Source: Bacteroidales bacterium (GTDB taxonomy: Bacteria > Bacteroidota > Bacteroidia > Bacteroidales > Tenuifilaceae). From it: a stretch of 64,000 nucleotides of DNA. This document shows, one piece after another, positions 1-10,261 of the stretch. Within the stretch, counting starts at the first letter, position 1; each line of letters opens with the position of its first letter. The notes under the pieces are model-generated. The model saw only the letters and a list, made by a program, of their open reading frames with translations. It was not told the origin of the DNA and searched no databases. The stretch lies in assembly GCA_013376985.1 (NCBI GenBank), contig JACABB010000002.1, positions 118,309 to 182,308 of the forward strand, read 5' to 3'. Made by a program: the position numbers and the translations under genes.

Positions 1-2
1 GT

Positions 3-566
3 CGTGATACGGTTCTTGGAACAAACCAATATCCTAACTTCACTGAGATTACAGATACTAATGTTGTTAAAGAGAGTTCTGTAAAACGCACCGTTGCAAG
101 CAAAACTGCTGAGATGATTGCTGAACCACTTGTTCCTTATCGTGGTGCTCAAGCCATTGAAGAACTTCGTTATAAAACTGATTCTAGCGGTAAACGTCCA
201 AAAGTATTTATGTTAACTCTCGGAGGATTGGCAATGCGTCGTGCTCGTGCACAATTTAGCTGTAACTTCTTTGCCGTTGCCGGTTTCGAGGTGATAGATA
301 ATATTGGCTTTAAAACTGTTGATGAGGGTATTAAAGCTGCTATTGATGCAAAATCGGACATTGTAGTTATTTGTAGTTCCGATGAAGAGTATGTAACCTT
401 TGCTCCTGATGCATTTGAGAAACTTGGTAATAAAGTTATCTATGTTGTAGCTGGCGAGCCAGTTTGTAAACCAGAACTGGAAGCAAAAGGGATTAAGAAC
501 TTTATCAGTACAAAGTCTAACATCCTTGATACTCTGGTATATTATCAAAATCTACTTAAAATCTAA
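3..566 (+). CDS. mutA: Methylmalonyl-CoA mutase small subunit, C-terminal part (5' end outside window)
   Basis: The frame is open from the first bases of the window (reading RDTVLGTNQYPN) to the stop at 566, so this is the C-terminal part of a longer gene. It holds the end of the TIM-barrel domain and the B12-binding-like fold of the small subunit of methylmalonyl-CoA mutase, which with the large subunit interconverts succinyl-CoA and (R)-methylmalonyl-CoA in propionate metabolism. The small subunit normally lacks the cobalamin-ligating DxHxxG motif, and none is seen here; the equivalent position reads TLGGLAMRRAR. The large subunit follows downstream, separated only by the small GxxExxY gene. 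Identification rests on family resemblance and on the adjacent mutB. Confidence 0.93.
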   Translation, partial: RDTVLGTNQYPNFTEITDTNVVKESSVKRTVASKTAEMIAEPLVPYRGAQAIEELRYKTDSSGKRPKVFMLTLGGLAMRRARAQFSCNFFAVAGFEVIDNIGFKTVDEGIKAAIDAKSDIVVICSSDEEYVTFAPDAFEKLGNKVIYVVAGEPVCKPELEAKGIKNFISTKSNILDTLVYYQNLLKI

Positions 567-590
567 ACGCTAAGTTGCAAAGCCGCAAAG
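565..590 (+). repeat. Left inverted repeat flanking the GxxExxY gene
   Basis: A 26-nt sequence built of three related blocks (CGCTAAG, TGCAAAG, CGCAAAG) starts in the mutA stop codon and runs to the GxxExxY start codon. Its reverse complement, with a few T/A swaps, is at 980-1005. The pair bounds the GxxExxY gene precisely, as expected of an inserted cassette. Confidence 0.75.
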
Positions 591-992
591 ATGAAAACTC
601 AAGAAGAATATGAAATAATTGGCAAACTAATTCTTGATTGCGCATTCGAGGTGCATAAAGAATTAGGCCCTGGCTTACTTGAGTCTGTTTATGAGATTTG
701 TTTACTTGAAGAATTAAGAAAAAAAGGATTAAAAGTTAAAAGTCAAGTTAAACTTCCTGTTTACTATAAAGGAAAAGAATTAGACGAAGATTTTTATATT
801 GATATTCTGGTGGAAGATTGTATTGTTATTGAACTTAAGTCTATTGAAGTTCTTTTGCCTGTTCATGAAGTACAACTAGTAACTTATATGAAATTGGCGA
901 ATATTAGTCTTGGTTTTCTAATCAACTTTAATGTCTCTCTATTAAAATCAGGTATTCGAAGAAAAGTAAGCAATTATTTCTTAGCGTCTTAG
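591..992 (+). CDS. GxxExxY family protein (PD-(D/E)XK nuclease-like)
   Basis: A 133-aa protein with the family signature [10 protein letters not shown] near residue 26. The later segment ([15 protein letters not shown], about residues 65-79) has the spacing of a PD-(D/E)XK nuclease core, with Asp followed by ExK-like ELK. Its cellular role is not established. The gene lies inside the mutA-mutB operon, and its start codon and last codons touch two 26-nt inverted repeats (565-590 and 980-1005), so it looks like an inserted cassette. From general knowledge, GxxExxY genes often occur with such CGCTAAG/GCAAAG-type flanks. The stop codon lies within the right repeat. The family call is secure; nuclease activity and mobility are inferred. 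Confidence 0.88.
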   Translation: MKTQEEYEIIGKLILDCAFEVHKELGPGLLESVYEICLLEELRKKGLKVKSQVKLPVYYKGKELDEDFYIDILVEDCIVIELKSIEVLLPVHEVQLVTYMKLANISLGFLINFNVSLLKSGIRRKVSNYFLAS

Positions 993-1005
993 TGTCTTTG
1001 CGTTT
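980..1005 (-). repeat. Right inverted repeat flanking the GxxExxY gene
   Basis: Its reverse complement is composed of CGCAAAG, CACTAAG and CGCTAAG blocks and matches the left repeat at 565-590 over 26 nt with a handful of A/T differences. The GxxExxY stop codon falls inside it, and mutB begins 13 nt downstream. Confidence 0.75.
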
Positions 1006-1018
1006 AAATCATAAAAAT

Positions 1019-3157
<2,139 letters not shown>

Positions 3158-3179
3158 AAATATTATCCCTTTATAATTT

Positions 3180-3216
3180 AACACGGTCAGGATTTTAAAC
3201 CCTGACCGTGTTTTTT
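3180..3216 (+). terminator. Rho-independent terminator after mutB
   Basis: ACACGGTCAGG pairs with CCTGACCGTGT across a short A/T-rich loop and is followed by six T. It lies between mutB and the convergent ATPase gene and could serve both strands. Confidence 0.9.
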
Positions 3217-3220
3217 ATTG

Positions 3221-5665
3221 CTACTTCTCCGCCACTTTGTGTTTCTGAATTATTTCATCCACCGTTTCTTTTATCTCACCACCAGCCTTCTCGTACTCCC
3301 CGGGCAATTCATCCCTTAGAAAATATGCTAAAGCGTAGTAGTAGGGTTTAGCAGATTTCATAAGCAAACTGTTTTCTTTTTGAAAATGTTTAAGGAGAAA
3401 ATGGTATTGTTTTTCTATCAAAAGTATTCCTAAAAGATTTAAAACTCTTTCTGAATATTTGTAAAATTCTTCTATTTCAAGTAATTTTTCGCTCCAAAAA
3501 ACAATTTTTGATGTATCATGTTTAACTAAATTGATTATTACCAAATTATAAAGTACAACATAATCATCAGGATTACTATAAATTCCTTTCAATAAATATT
3601 CTTCAGCCTTTTCATAATCTTTTTTCACACTTAAGTATAGTCTAGCAAGATTATTAATTGACTTTAACTCTCCGTGATCAAATGATTTTAGATAATATTC
3701 TTCAGCTTTAATATAATCTTTTTTTATTTCATCATAGAATAAACCAATATTATACATTGATTCAGAATCCCCATGTTCAATCGCTTTAAGATAATATTTT
3801 TCAGCTTTTTCGTAATCATTATTGTTTTTATAAAATAGCGCAAGGTTGTATATGGAATTTACATTATTATTTTCAATGGCTTTTAGGAAAAAAACTTCTG
3901 CCTTTTTAAAATCGTGTTTAATTTCATAGTAGAAAAGAGCAAGATTATTCAATGAAAAGTCGTGTCCATGTTCAGCAGCCATTAGGTAGTACTTCTCTGT
4001 ATTTTCATAATCCTTTTTAACTTCTTGGTTTAAACGCGCAAGGTTGTACATAGAGTTTATATCTCCATGTTCTATGGCTTTAAGGTAGTATTCTTCCGCC
4101 TTCTTGTAATCCTTATTCATCATCTCATATAAAAGACCTAAATTAAACATAGAACCAATATCTCCTTGGCTGCTTGCTTTTAACAACAATGATTCTGCTT
4201 GTTCATACTCACTTATTTTCAAGAGTTCTAATGCGGAGTTAACAATTGAATCTGTTCCTTTACTTTCTATTAATTTTTCTAAATTATTAACACGATCCAC
4301 CCTATTTTTACTTTTTAAAAACTTTGCTGTTTCGGAAATAAGAGTAATCTTTTTGTATTCCTCAACACCATCAATATCAGATAGAGCGAGAGTTTTATAG
4401 TATGCAGCATTTTCGGAATATGTACCGGAGCGCATACACTCAATCTGCTTTGTTATCATATCATTTAACTCCTTACCAGAGCACCATGCAGTAAGAAATT
4501 TAATAAGCCATAGCACCTCCTCACGGCTTTGTTTTCGGCCATGGCGCATCAGATACCAGATATTAAAAAAACGCTCACGTATACGGTATGTCTTCTTTCG
4601 TCCAACCCCCTCAACCATCTCCACCACCTGATTATCGGTAAGCTGTTTGAGTTGAGCCGAAATTTGGTTTGATTGAAGTCCATCCCTGTAAAGTTTACTT
4701 TGCTCAAGAACATCTGCTGCACTAATTGGCTCCCAAGCACGAGCAAGAGCATCAATAATCTGTTGTTGCTGGGGTTTTAGCTCATCCATTCGGTGTTTGT
4801 ACAATGAGTTTACGCCATCTAGTAGCAATTGAAGGTCTTCAAAGGCATTGCCGTTATTATGGTCAACAAAAATCTCATAGAGCAGTACAGTAGTTCTGGG
4901 AACGCCACCGGTAACCCTGCGTAAAACCTCAATTCGTTCTGGGGTATTTTTAATTATTTCATTTATTAAATCAATCTGTCCGTTCGCCTCACCTAATGCC
5001 CTTAGCAGGTCAATACTATTTTGTTTAGTTATTGGGTTCAGCTTAACCTCATGGAAAAACTCAAAGAAAGGTTTATCGTAATGGAAAGTATGTTCAAGGA
5101 CTCGTGAGGAACTACCAATAATCTGTATACTAGGGCATGTCATCAGCACCTCACGTAAGCGGTGGTTTTGGATTTCAGGAAATCGGTCAAAAAGATCTCC
5201 AATATTATCAATCATCAGCAAAACCCTTTGCTTCCTTTCCTTTAGTTTATTAGCAAGGGTTTCAAAGCAGATACGTTCATAGTCATCCTTATCCTCATGC
5301 TTTAGCATCTCATCATAAAGACCAACATAGTCAGGTATTTTATGCTCTAGCATTAGAGCTGTTTCCTCCCATAGCCTCTCTAATCGTCCAATATTATACT
5401 GCTCCTCGCTAAATCGTATTGGAATAAGGTATTTGCTTAAAGCTAAGTCATCTTCAATCGCATACTGAATCCTCAAAAGAAGTGTTGTTTTGCCCATCCC
5501 TCGCTGACCAGCAATCAAATAATGCTGAGGTGGGGTTTCTTTACTAGCCTTCTTTACCTCTTTATAAAGTTTTTCAAAAACATCCTTCCTAATCACAAAT
5601 TCAGCAATAAGCTGATTTTTGGGTTTTTCCGAAGGGTTATAGATAAAAATCCTCTGCTTACTCAT
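3221..5665 (-). CDS. P-loop ATPase with winged-helix-like region and Sel1/TPR repeats
   Basis: About 814 aa. The N-terminus has a Walker A motif (GQRGMGKTT, residues 53-61) and a Walker B (VLLMIDNIGD, about residue 165), as in AAA/STAND-type ATPases. A DNA-binding-like segment follows (about 300-370, ending KKTYRIRERFFNIWYLMR). The C-terminal half carries about seven Sel1/TPR units of roughly 36 residues (AEEYYLKAIEHGDINSMYNL and variants, about 480-690). I chose the ATG at 5665 because it overlaps the stop of the upstream ATPase as ATGA, indicating translational coupling; an ATG nine bases earlier is possible. The exact function is unknown. The ATPase-effector-repeat layout suits a signalling or regulatory NTPase, possibly defence-related, but nothing in the sequence proves that. 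Confidence 0.85.
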   Translation of the reverse strand: MSKQRIFIYNPSEKPKNQLIAEFVIRKDVFEKLYKEVKKASKETPPQHYLIAGQRGMGKTTLLLRIQYAIEDDLALSKYLIPIRFSEEQYNIGRLERLWEETALMLEHKIPDYVGLYDEMLKHEDKDDYERICFETLANKLKERKQRVLLMIDNIGDLFDRFPEIQNHRLREVLMTCPSIQIIGSSSRVLEHTFHYDKPFFEFFHEVKLNPITKQNSIDLLRALGEANGQIDLINEIIKNTPERIEVLRRVTGGVPRTTVLLYEIFVDHNNGNAFEDLQLLLDGVNSLYKHRMDELKPQQQQIIDALARAWEPISAADVLEQSKLYRDGLQSNQISAQLKQLTDNQVVEMVEGVGRKKTYRIRERFFNIWYLMRHGRKQSREEVLWLIKFLTAWCSGKELNDMITKQIECMRSGTYSENAAYYKTLALSDIDGVEEYKKITLISETAKFLKSKNRVDRVNNLEKLIESKGTDSIVNSALELLKISEYEQAESLLLKASSQGDIGSMFNLGLLYEMMNKDYKKAEEYYLKAIEHGDINSMYNLARLNQEVKKDYENTEKYYLMAAEHGHDFSLNNLALFYYEIKHDFKKAEVFFLKAIENNNVNSIYNLALFYKNNNDYEKAEKYYLKAIEHGDSESMYNIGLFYDEIKKDYIKAEEYYLKSFDHGELKSINNLARLYLSVKKDYEKAEEYLLKGIYSNPDDYVVLYNLVIINLVKHDTSKIVFWSEKLLEIEEFYKYSERVLNLLGILLIEKQYHFLLKHFQKENSLLMKSAKPYYYALAYFLRDELPGEYEKAGGEIKETVDEIIQKHKVAEK

Positions 5666-6825
5666 CGCCACCATTTTTTAAGTATGGGTGAATAAAAACT
5701 AAAACTGCCGTCCGTCTCAACAATATATCCATCGTGTTTTAAAACGTCTATTATATCTTCAACTGAATCGAAAACACCTAATTTGTTTGATAAATCAATA
5801 GTTTCGTTACGTCCATAACTTTCCTTTTGCTGTAGGTTAATTAAAAACTGCTGAACAAATAAAAGCTGTTTACTATCCTTAAAAACCTTTAGTAATCTGG
5901 ATTTAAAATGCTCGAAGTATATATTTCCGTTTTCAACAACCTTTTCAAAGGCCAAATCGATGGTTTGATTATCTAACTCTCTTTCTTCATAAATAACCAT
6001 CTCAGCAATCTCTTTAACAATGAGTTGAAAGTAGAATGGAATCCAAAGTTCAATTTTGCTAAGTATGTATTCAATAATTGAATCGTCTATTTCGTTAGTA
6101 ATCTTATCATTTAAAAGATTTTTGACAAAATCTTTCGCCTCCGCTTTTCTAAGTTGTTTTATTCGAATCTCCTTAAGGTCATTAACCCTATCGGTGCAAT
6201 TAATTCTTTTAACGGCTGTGAAAAGCCCAATGCTTCCCGTATAAATAAATTTGATCTTATGGTTAAACTCCGGCGTTTGTCTTAATACACGGTTTTTATC
6301 AAGAAAAAGAGAAACGATATCTTCGCCATGTTTTGCATGAATATGCTCAATGGTTAACGGAAACTCATCAACCATAAGCAGAATGGTTTTCCCATCAAGT
6401 TTAATCTTTGTAAGAAAATCTAGGAGTTGTTCAAAACATGTTTTTTTCTCAATCGGATTCACTTTCACTCCAATTGGGCCCAAATTGATATCAGAAACAC
6501 GATTAGCCCATTCATTTAGGAGATTCTTTACCTCCCTTGAGAATTTTCCGAAGGATTCAAGCTGATCGACATTAAGAATTGCTCGTAAAATCTGGTAGAA
6601 AAAATAATCAGGATCATCAACTCCCTCAGTATTTACATATACAGCATAAATATTCTCATCGGGATCATCAATCAGGTTAAATAGTATTGATGTTTTCCCG
6701 ACCCTTCTTGGAGCCGATATTAGTAGGTTTTCGTTGCTGCTTAATGCTTCAAGTATGTCTTTTCTTACATCGGGTCGTTTGTAAAACTGCTCTTTACGTG
6801 CAGGGTTTCCAATAATCGCTTTCAT
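5662..6825 (-). CDS. AAA/archaeal-type ATPase (ATP-binding protein)
   Basis: 387 aa with Walker A SAPRRVGKTS (residues 37-46) and Walker B TILLMVDEF (near residue 150), a layout typical of archaeal-type AAA ATPases common in Bacteroidota. A C-terminal winged-helix-like region follows (about 320-387, ending SFYSPILKKWWR). Its stop overlaps the start of the next gene as ATGA, so the two ATPases form one translationally coupled operon. The start codon is embedded in an array of regularly spaced TGCAA words (6825-6897), which suggests autoregulation or binding by a multimeric protein. Its biological role is not known. Confidence 0.87.
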   Translation of the reverse strand: MKAIIGNPARKEQFYKRPDVRKDILEALSSNENLLISAPRRVGKTSILFNLIDDPDENIYAVYVNTEGVDDPDYFFYQILRAILNVDQLESFGKFSREVKNLLNEWANRVSDINLGPIGVKVNPIEKKTCFEQLLDFLTKIKLDGKTILLMVDEFPLTIEHIHAKHGEDIVSLFLDKNRVLRQTPEFNHKIKFIYTGSIGLFTAVKRINCTDRVNDLKEIRIKQLRKAEAKDFVKNLLNDKITNEIDDSIIEYILSKIELWIPFYFQLIVKEIAEMVIYEERELDNQTIDLAFEKVVENGNIYFEHFKSRLLKVFKDSKQLLFVQQFLINLQQKESYGRNETIDLSNKLGVFDSVEDIIDVLKHDGYIVETDGSFSFYSPILKKWWR

Positions 6826-6897
6826 GCAATATTTTTATTGCAAATATATTCTGCAATTATTATTTTGCCAATTATTTTTGCAATTATTTTTTTGCAC
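6825..6897 (-). repeat. Iteron-like array of TGCAA/TGCCA words upstream of the ATPase operon
   Basis: Six TGCAA-type words begin at 6825, 6839, 6852, 6866, 6879 and 6893, spaced alternately 14, 13, 14, 13 and 14 nt. One (6866) reads TGCCAA and the last reads TGCAC. The spacers are A/T only or nearly so. The first word overlaps the ATPase start codon. The regularity suggests a binding array on one strand, for a repressor, for replication or for a nucleoprotein filament. Confidence 0.65.
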
Positions 6898-6914
6898 AAA
6901 CATCTTGTGCCGTC

Positions 6915-6949
6915 AATATATAAATTTTAATACTTCAAATTTATATATT
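6915..6949. promoter_or_regulatory. 13-bp inverted repeat in the divergent intergenic region
   Basis: AATATATAAATTT (6915-6927) is matched perfectly by AAATTTATATATT (6937-6949) around a 9-nt spacer. It sits between the divergent ATPase operon and the PagL-like gene. It could be an operator or a weak terminator; there is no T-run. Confidence 0.45.
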
Positions 6950-7081
6950 AACGATGAACAGGGGTTTTTAAAACGCATAGAATAAGAATAAAGAACTGAG
7001 ACACTCTGTGATCTTTTTAGTTAAGTATTATCTTTACGTGACCATTTCCGAAAAATCGCTATAAATCAACATTTCTATAAA

Positions 7082-8203
7082 ATGTGGATTAAAAGAGTTA
7101 TTATTCCTTTAATAATACTAATAATCAATTATCAACAGGGTATTTCACAAAATCTTTTTAGCAAGAAACAACTATACGTCGAAGGGTTCTACCATTATGG
7201 CTTTGTTGCTCCCCATCATGACTATATGGCTTATTTTATAAATGAGCATGTACAAGGATTTCAAGTCAATTTGGGTATATCTACAATTGGAAATAAATTC
7301 TGGAATAAATACTACAATTATCCAAGAATAGGAATTGGATACTACCATTCAGGGCTTGGGAACAGGAATATATATGGTCTTTTAAATGCAGGTTATTTAT
7401 ACGTAGATAGATCATTCTTCAATCTGAGTAACAGATTCAATCTTGGGAATAGAATATCGTTGGGTCTAGGTCATATCTCTAAAATATTCGATTTGTATTC
7501 AAATAGTTATAATACAATAATAGGAACAAAGTTAAACGTGTTTATTCAATACAACATAGAAGGGGCTGTGAAGATTACTCCTCTTGTCCAAATGAAAATG
7601 GGATTAAGCTTAATCCACTCTTCAAATGGTAGCATACATGAACCGAATATAGGTTTTAACATTGTTACTTCATCAATTGGTCTACAATACTCATTAACAA
7701 ATCAGGTATACAATATTAAAAAGGAAAGCCCAATAAATCCAGATTCTTCCAAAAATCAATTTATTACTAGTGCTGCCTTTGGTTGGAAAAGTATATCGCG
7801 ATTTCATTCGTATGAATATCCTGTATATGATGTATCGTGCGAGTATTCAAGGAAAATTTCAAGCACAGGTTGGCTTGGATTAGCACTAACAGGTTACTGC
7901 GATCGTTCAATTAAAAAAGAATTTGAGATTCAATTAGTACCTGATTCAACCTTCAAACCTTCTGATTACTATAGTATTGCTCTTAACCCATCGTACGAAA
8001 TGAAAATGGGTCGATTATCTTTCCTCTTTCAGCCAGGAATATATTTAAAACATAGTGTAAAAGAGTATGGATTAATTACCAACCGAATTGGTTTACGATA
8101 TAATTTTCGGAACAACATGGTAGCCGGAATTTCTATTAAAGCTCATTGGCTAGCCAAAGCTGATGTTGTTGAATGGAATATAGGATATCGATGGAAGAAG
8201 TAA
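7082..8203 (+). CDS. Acyloxyacyl hydrolase / lipid A deacylase (PagL-like) outer membrane protein
   Basis: 373 aa with an N-terminal signal peptide (hydrophobic residues 5-20, ending ISQ). The first two thirds are made of alternating beta-strand-like segments (YPRIGIGYYHSGLGNRNIYG, LGNRISLGLGHISK) and contain the HSSNGSIHEPNIGFN block, typical of the PagL/acyloxyacyl hydrolase beta-barrel family that removes acyl chains from lipid A. The C-terminal half repeats the strand pattern. The His-Ser pair in HSSNG is a plausible catalytic site. It is followed after 9 nt by a lipoprotein gene, a likely operon. The family call is from motif resemblance only. Confidence 0.75.
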   Translation: MWIKRVIIPLIILIINYQQGISQNLFSKKQLYVEGFYHYGFVAPHHDYMAYFINEHVQGFQVNLGISTIGNKFWNKYYNYPRIGIGYYHSGLGNRNIYGLLNAGYLYVDRSFFNLSNRFNLGNRISLGLGHISKIFDLYSNSYNTIIGTKLNVFIQYNIEGAVKITPLVQMKMGLSLIHSSNGSIHEPNIGFNIVTSSIGLQYSLTNQVYNIKKESPINPDSSKNQFITSAAFGWKSISRFHSYEYPVYDVSCEYSRKISSTGWLGLALTGYCDRSIKKEFEIQLVPDSTFKPSDYYSIALNPSYEMKMGRLSFLFQPGIYLKHSVKEYGLITNRIGLRYNFRNNMVAGISIKAHWLAKADVVEWNIGYRWKK

Positions 8204-8212
8204 TTTTGCAGA

Positions 8213-8959
8213 ATGAAGAAAATCTCCTTATACAAATTGTTCCTTATCATATGCACTTCGATTGTTTACTCATCGTGCAAGGATGGTTTATTTAATCCTG
8301 GAGCGGTTGTAACAAGGGAGATACAACTTAGTAGTATAATCTTCAGTGTAGAAGTGAATACAATGTTAGAGATTACTTTAGTTCAGGACACTATCAATAA
8401 AGCATTGGTTACTTGCAGTGAAAATCTTCAATCTGACATTGATATTTTTGTTAAAGACAATATTCTATATCTAAATAATTCAATAAAATATAGTTGGTCA
8501 CGCAACTATGAAAAAGTAAAATTGGAACTTCATCTTATAAAAATACCTCGACTAGATATTTGGAAACCTTCATATATAACCTCAAGAGACACAATCAAAA
8601 CGCATGAGTTTTTTCTAGTCGATTGGGGGAAATTTACAGAACTAGATGTAACCCTTGATGTTGATAATTGCGCAATAGATGTTTCTGTGGAGGGTTTTGG
8701 GCATTATACCGTTAAAGGCAAGTCAACAACTGCAACTTTTTATTGTAAGGGCTCAGCATTTTTCTATGCCGAAGGACTTCAGGTGCAAAACTGTACGGTC
8801 TTTCAAAATAGTATAGGTGATACTTATGTTAATGTGTTGAATAAACTTACAGTAACCATCCAAAACTCAGGAAAGGTTTACTACTATGGTAATCCATCTT
8901 CCATAATATTGAATAACAACTTTTCAAATGATAAACTAATTCATCTCCCAAACAACTAA
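8213..8959 (+). CDS. GIN-domain (DUF2807-like) lipoprotein
   Basis: 248 aa. A hydrophobic signal (residues 8-20) ends in a lipobox-like YSSC, so Cys22 is the likely lipidated residue. The remainder has the repetitive short-strand pattern of the head-GIN/DUF2807 beta-helix (ITLVQDTINKALVTCSENLQ, LYLNNSIKY, later YTVKGKSTTATFYCKG and YAEGLQVQNCTVF). These Bacteroidota envelope proteins have no defined enzymatic role. It starts 9 nt after the PagL-like gene and is probably co-transcribed. Confidence 0.75.
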   Translation: MKKISLYKLFLIICTSIVYSSCKDGLFNPGAVVTREIQLSSIIFSVEVNTMLEITLVQDTINKALVTCSENLQSDIDIFVKDNILYLNNSIKYSWSRNYEKVKLELHLIKIPRLDIWKPSYITSRDTIKTHEFFLVDWGKFTELDVTLDVDNCAIDVSVEGFGHYTVKGKSTTATFYCKGSAFFYAEGLQVQNCTVFQNSIGDTYVNVLNKLTVTIQNSGKVYYYGNPSSIILNNNFSNDKLIHLPNN

Positions 8960-9162
8960 TTTCTAAAGCAATACGATTTATTTCCATTAAAACATGCTTT
9001 ATTGAAGTAAACTGAACACTTGTATTTTTCAAATGAAATTGTGAAATTGGCCAACAAATTGAAAATCTTAAAGTCTCTATGTTTATAAGACTTTTTTGAA
9101 AATATTAAACATCTTACTGCATCGTTTATTCAAAAAAAAGCGTCTTTAAATAAAAATAGATT

Positions 9163-9717
9163 ATGGAAATACAAAAAACTTCTACAGCAGGACAAGTAAT
9201 GGGTATCATAGGAATAGTGCTTGGGATTATTTCACTAATCGTAGCATTCATACCCTGCATTGGCGTAGTAGCATTTATACCAGCAACGCTTGCCCTTATA
9301 TTTAGTATAATATCTATTATTCAAGCCTCACAAGGTTATGGTTCAAAAGGACTTGGCATAGGTGCTCTAGTAATATCGGTTGTTGCAATTCTTGTTGCTG
9401 CTATTTGGTTGATAATCTTAAGTAATGGCGCAGCTATTATTACTGATAAGATCATTAATCACTCCGATAAAATTGAAAAATTTGGGAGAGATTTAGAAAA
9501 ATCCGTTAACGAAGAAATTGAAAAAAATGTAGATATGAATTCCGTTTCGGATAGCCTTGAGAGGGCACTTAAAAACCTCGAAAGTGAAATGGATAAGGTG
9601 GAAGGAACGGTTAACGAAAAAACTATTCATGATGCAGCATCAGCGGCAACCAAAGCAATAAAAAAGGCAACTGAAGGAATTAAAATAAAGACTGATTCTA
9701 CTAAAACAAATAATTAA
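9163..9717 (+). CDS. DUF4190-like membrane protein with C-terminal helical tail
   Basis: 184 aa. Residues 8-85 hold two or three transmembrane helices (GIIGIVLGIISLIVAFIPC, FIPATLALIFSIISI, GIGALVISVVAILVAAIW) in the arrangement of DUF4190 proteins. The C-terminal 90 residues are charged and helical, probably a coiled coil (KIEKFGRDLEKSVNEEIEKN and a similar segment after it). A terminator follows. The next gene resembles DUF2752, a neighbour often seen beside such small membrane proteins in Bacteroidota. Function unknown. Confidence 0.72.
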   Translation: MEIQKTSTAGQVMGIIGIVLGIISLIVAFIPCIGVVAFIPATLALIFSIISIIQASQGYGSKGLGIGALVISVVAILVAAIWLIILSNGAAIITDKIINHSDKIEKFGRDLEKSVNEEIEKNVDMNSVSDSLERALKNLESEMDKVEGTVNEKTIHDAASAATKAIKKATEGIKIKTDSTKTNN

Positions 9718-9732
9718 TACATAAACAAAATG

Positions 9733-9771
9733 AAAGGCCAGAGCAGATAATTATTTGTTCTGGCCTTTTTT
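9733..9771 (+). terminator. Rho-independent terminator
   Basis: AGGCCAGAGCA pairs with TGTTCTGGCCT (one G-T) and is followed by six T. It follows the DUF4190-like gene. Confidence 0.85.
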
Positions 9772-9853
9772 CTATATCTTTAATATGTAGCTTTTTCAGG
9801 TTAAATAAGTATTATAAAGATATCGAATGACTGTAAATGCAATTTCTATATAG

Positions 9854-10261
9854 ATGAATAATAGATGCTATCATATTATAAATATATGCTTTGCCAGTAT
9901 CATACTTGGCATTCTATTTTACTCCCTTATATTCCGTGGTGATAATCATCCAATACCTGCACTGTTTACAAAATTAACAGGCATAATTCCGCCTAGTAAA
10001 GGGTTATCTGCAAGTTTTTCGGAACTTGTTAGGGGTAATTTCGAAAGTGCATTAATCCTTAATCCCTATAGTATAAGAATTTTTTCTTTTTTTATAATCC
10101 AACTATTCACAAGGGCATTTATTTCACTTGCAGTTGCTGGTAGTTGGATGAAAACATCCAAAATTATTTTAATAGATGCTTTTTACTCTACCACACTTTT
10201 TGTTTTCTGCTTTGCCCCACTTATATCTTACACATTAAGCCTATTCGCCAAGCTCCTTTAG
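9854..10261 (+). CDS. DUF2752-like small membrane protein lacking the family cysteines
   Basis: 135 aa with three hydrophobic helices. The central segment TGIIPPSKGLSASFSELVRG followed by NFESALILNP follows the DUF2752 pattern (normally TGxxCPGCGLTRAxxxLxxGxxxxAxxxNP), but the CPGC cysteines are replaced by PPSK. The call is therefore tentative, and any metal- or redox-related role is probably lost. Its last 21 nt overlap the end of the convergent hydrolase gene. The start (ATG 9854) is the first in frame; no Shine-Dalgarno is seen. Confidence 0.6.
   Translation: MNNRCYHIINICFASIILGILFYSLIFRGDNHPIPALFTKLTGIIPPSKGLSASFSELVRGNFESALILNPYSIRIFSFFIIQLFTRAFISLAVAGSWMKTSKIILIDAFYSTTLFVFCFAPLISYTLSLFAKLL

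Noticed and set aside
7082-9717. Possible mobile or defence block in the PagL-GIN-DUF4190 region
   Set aside because: Genes look like ordinary envelope functions of Bacteroidota; no repeats or integrase nearby.
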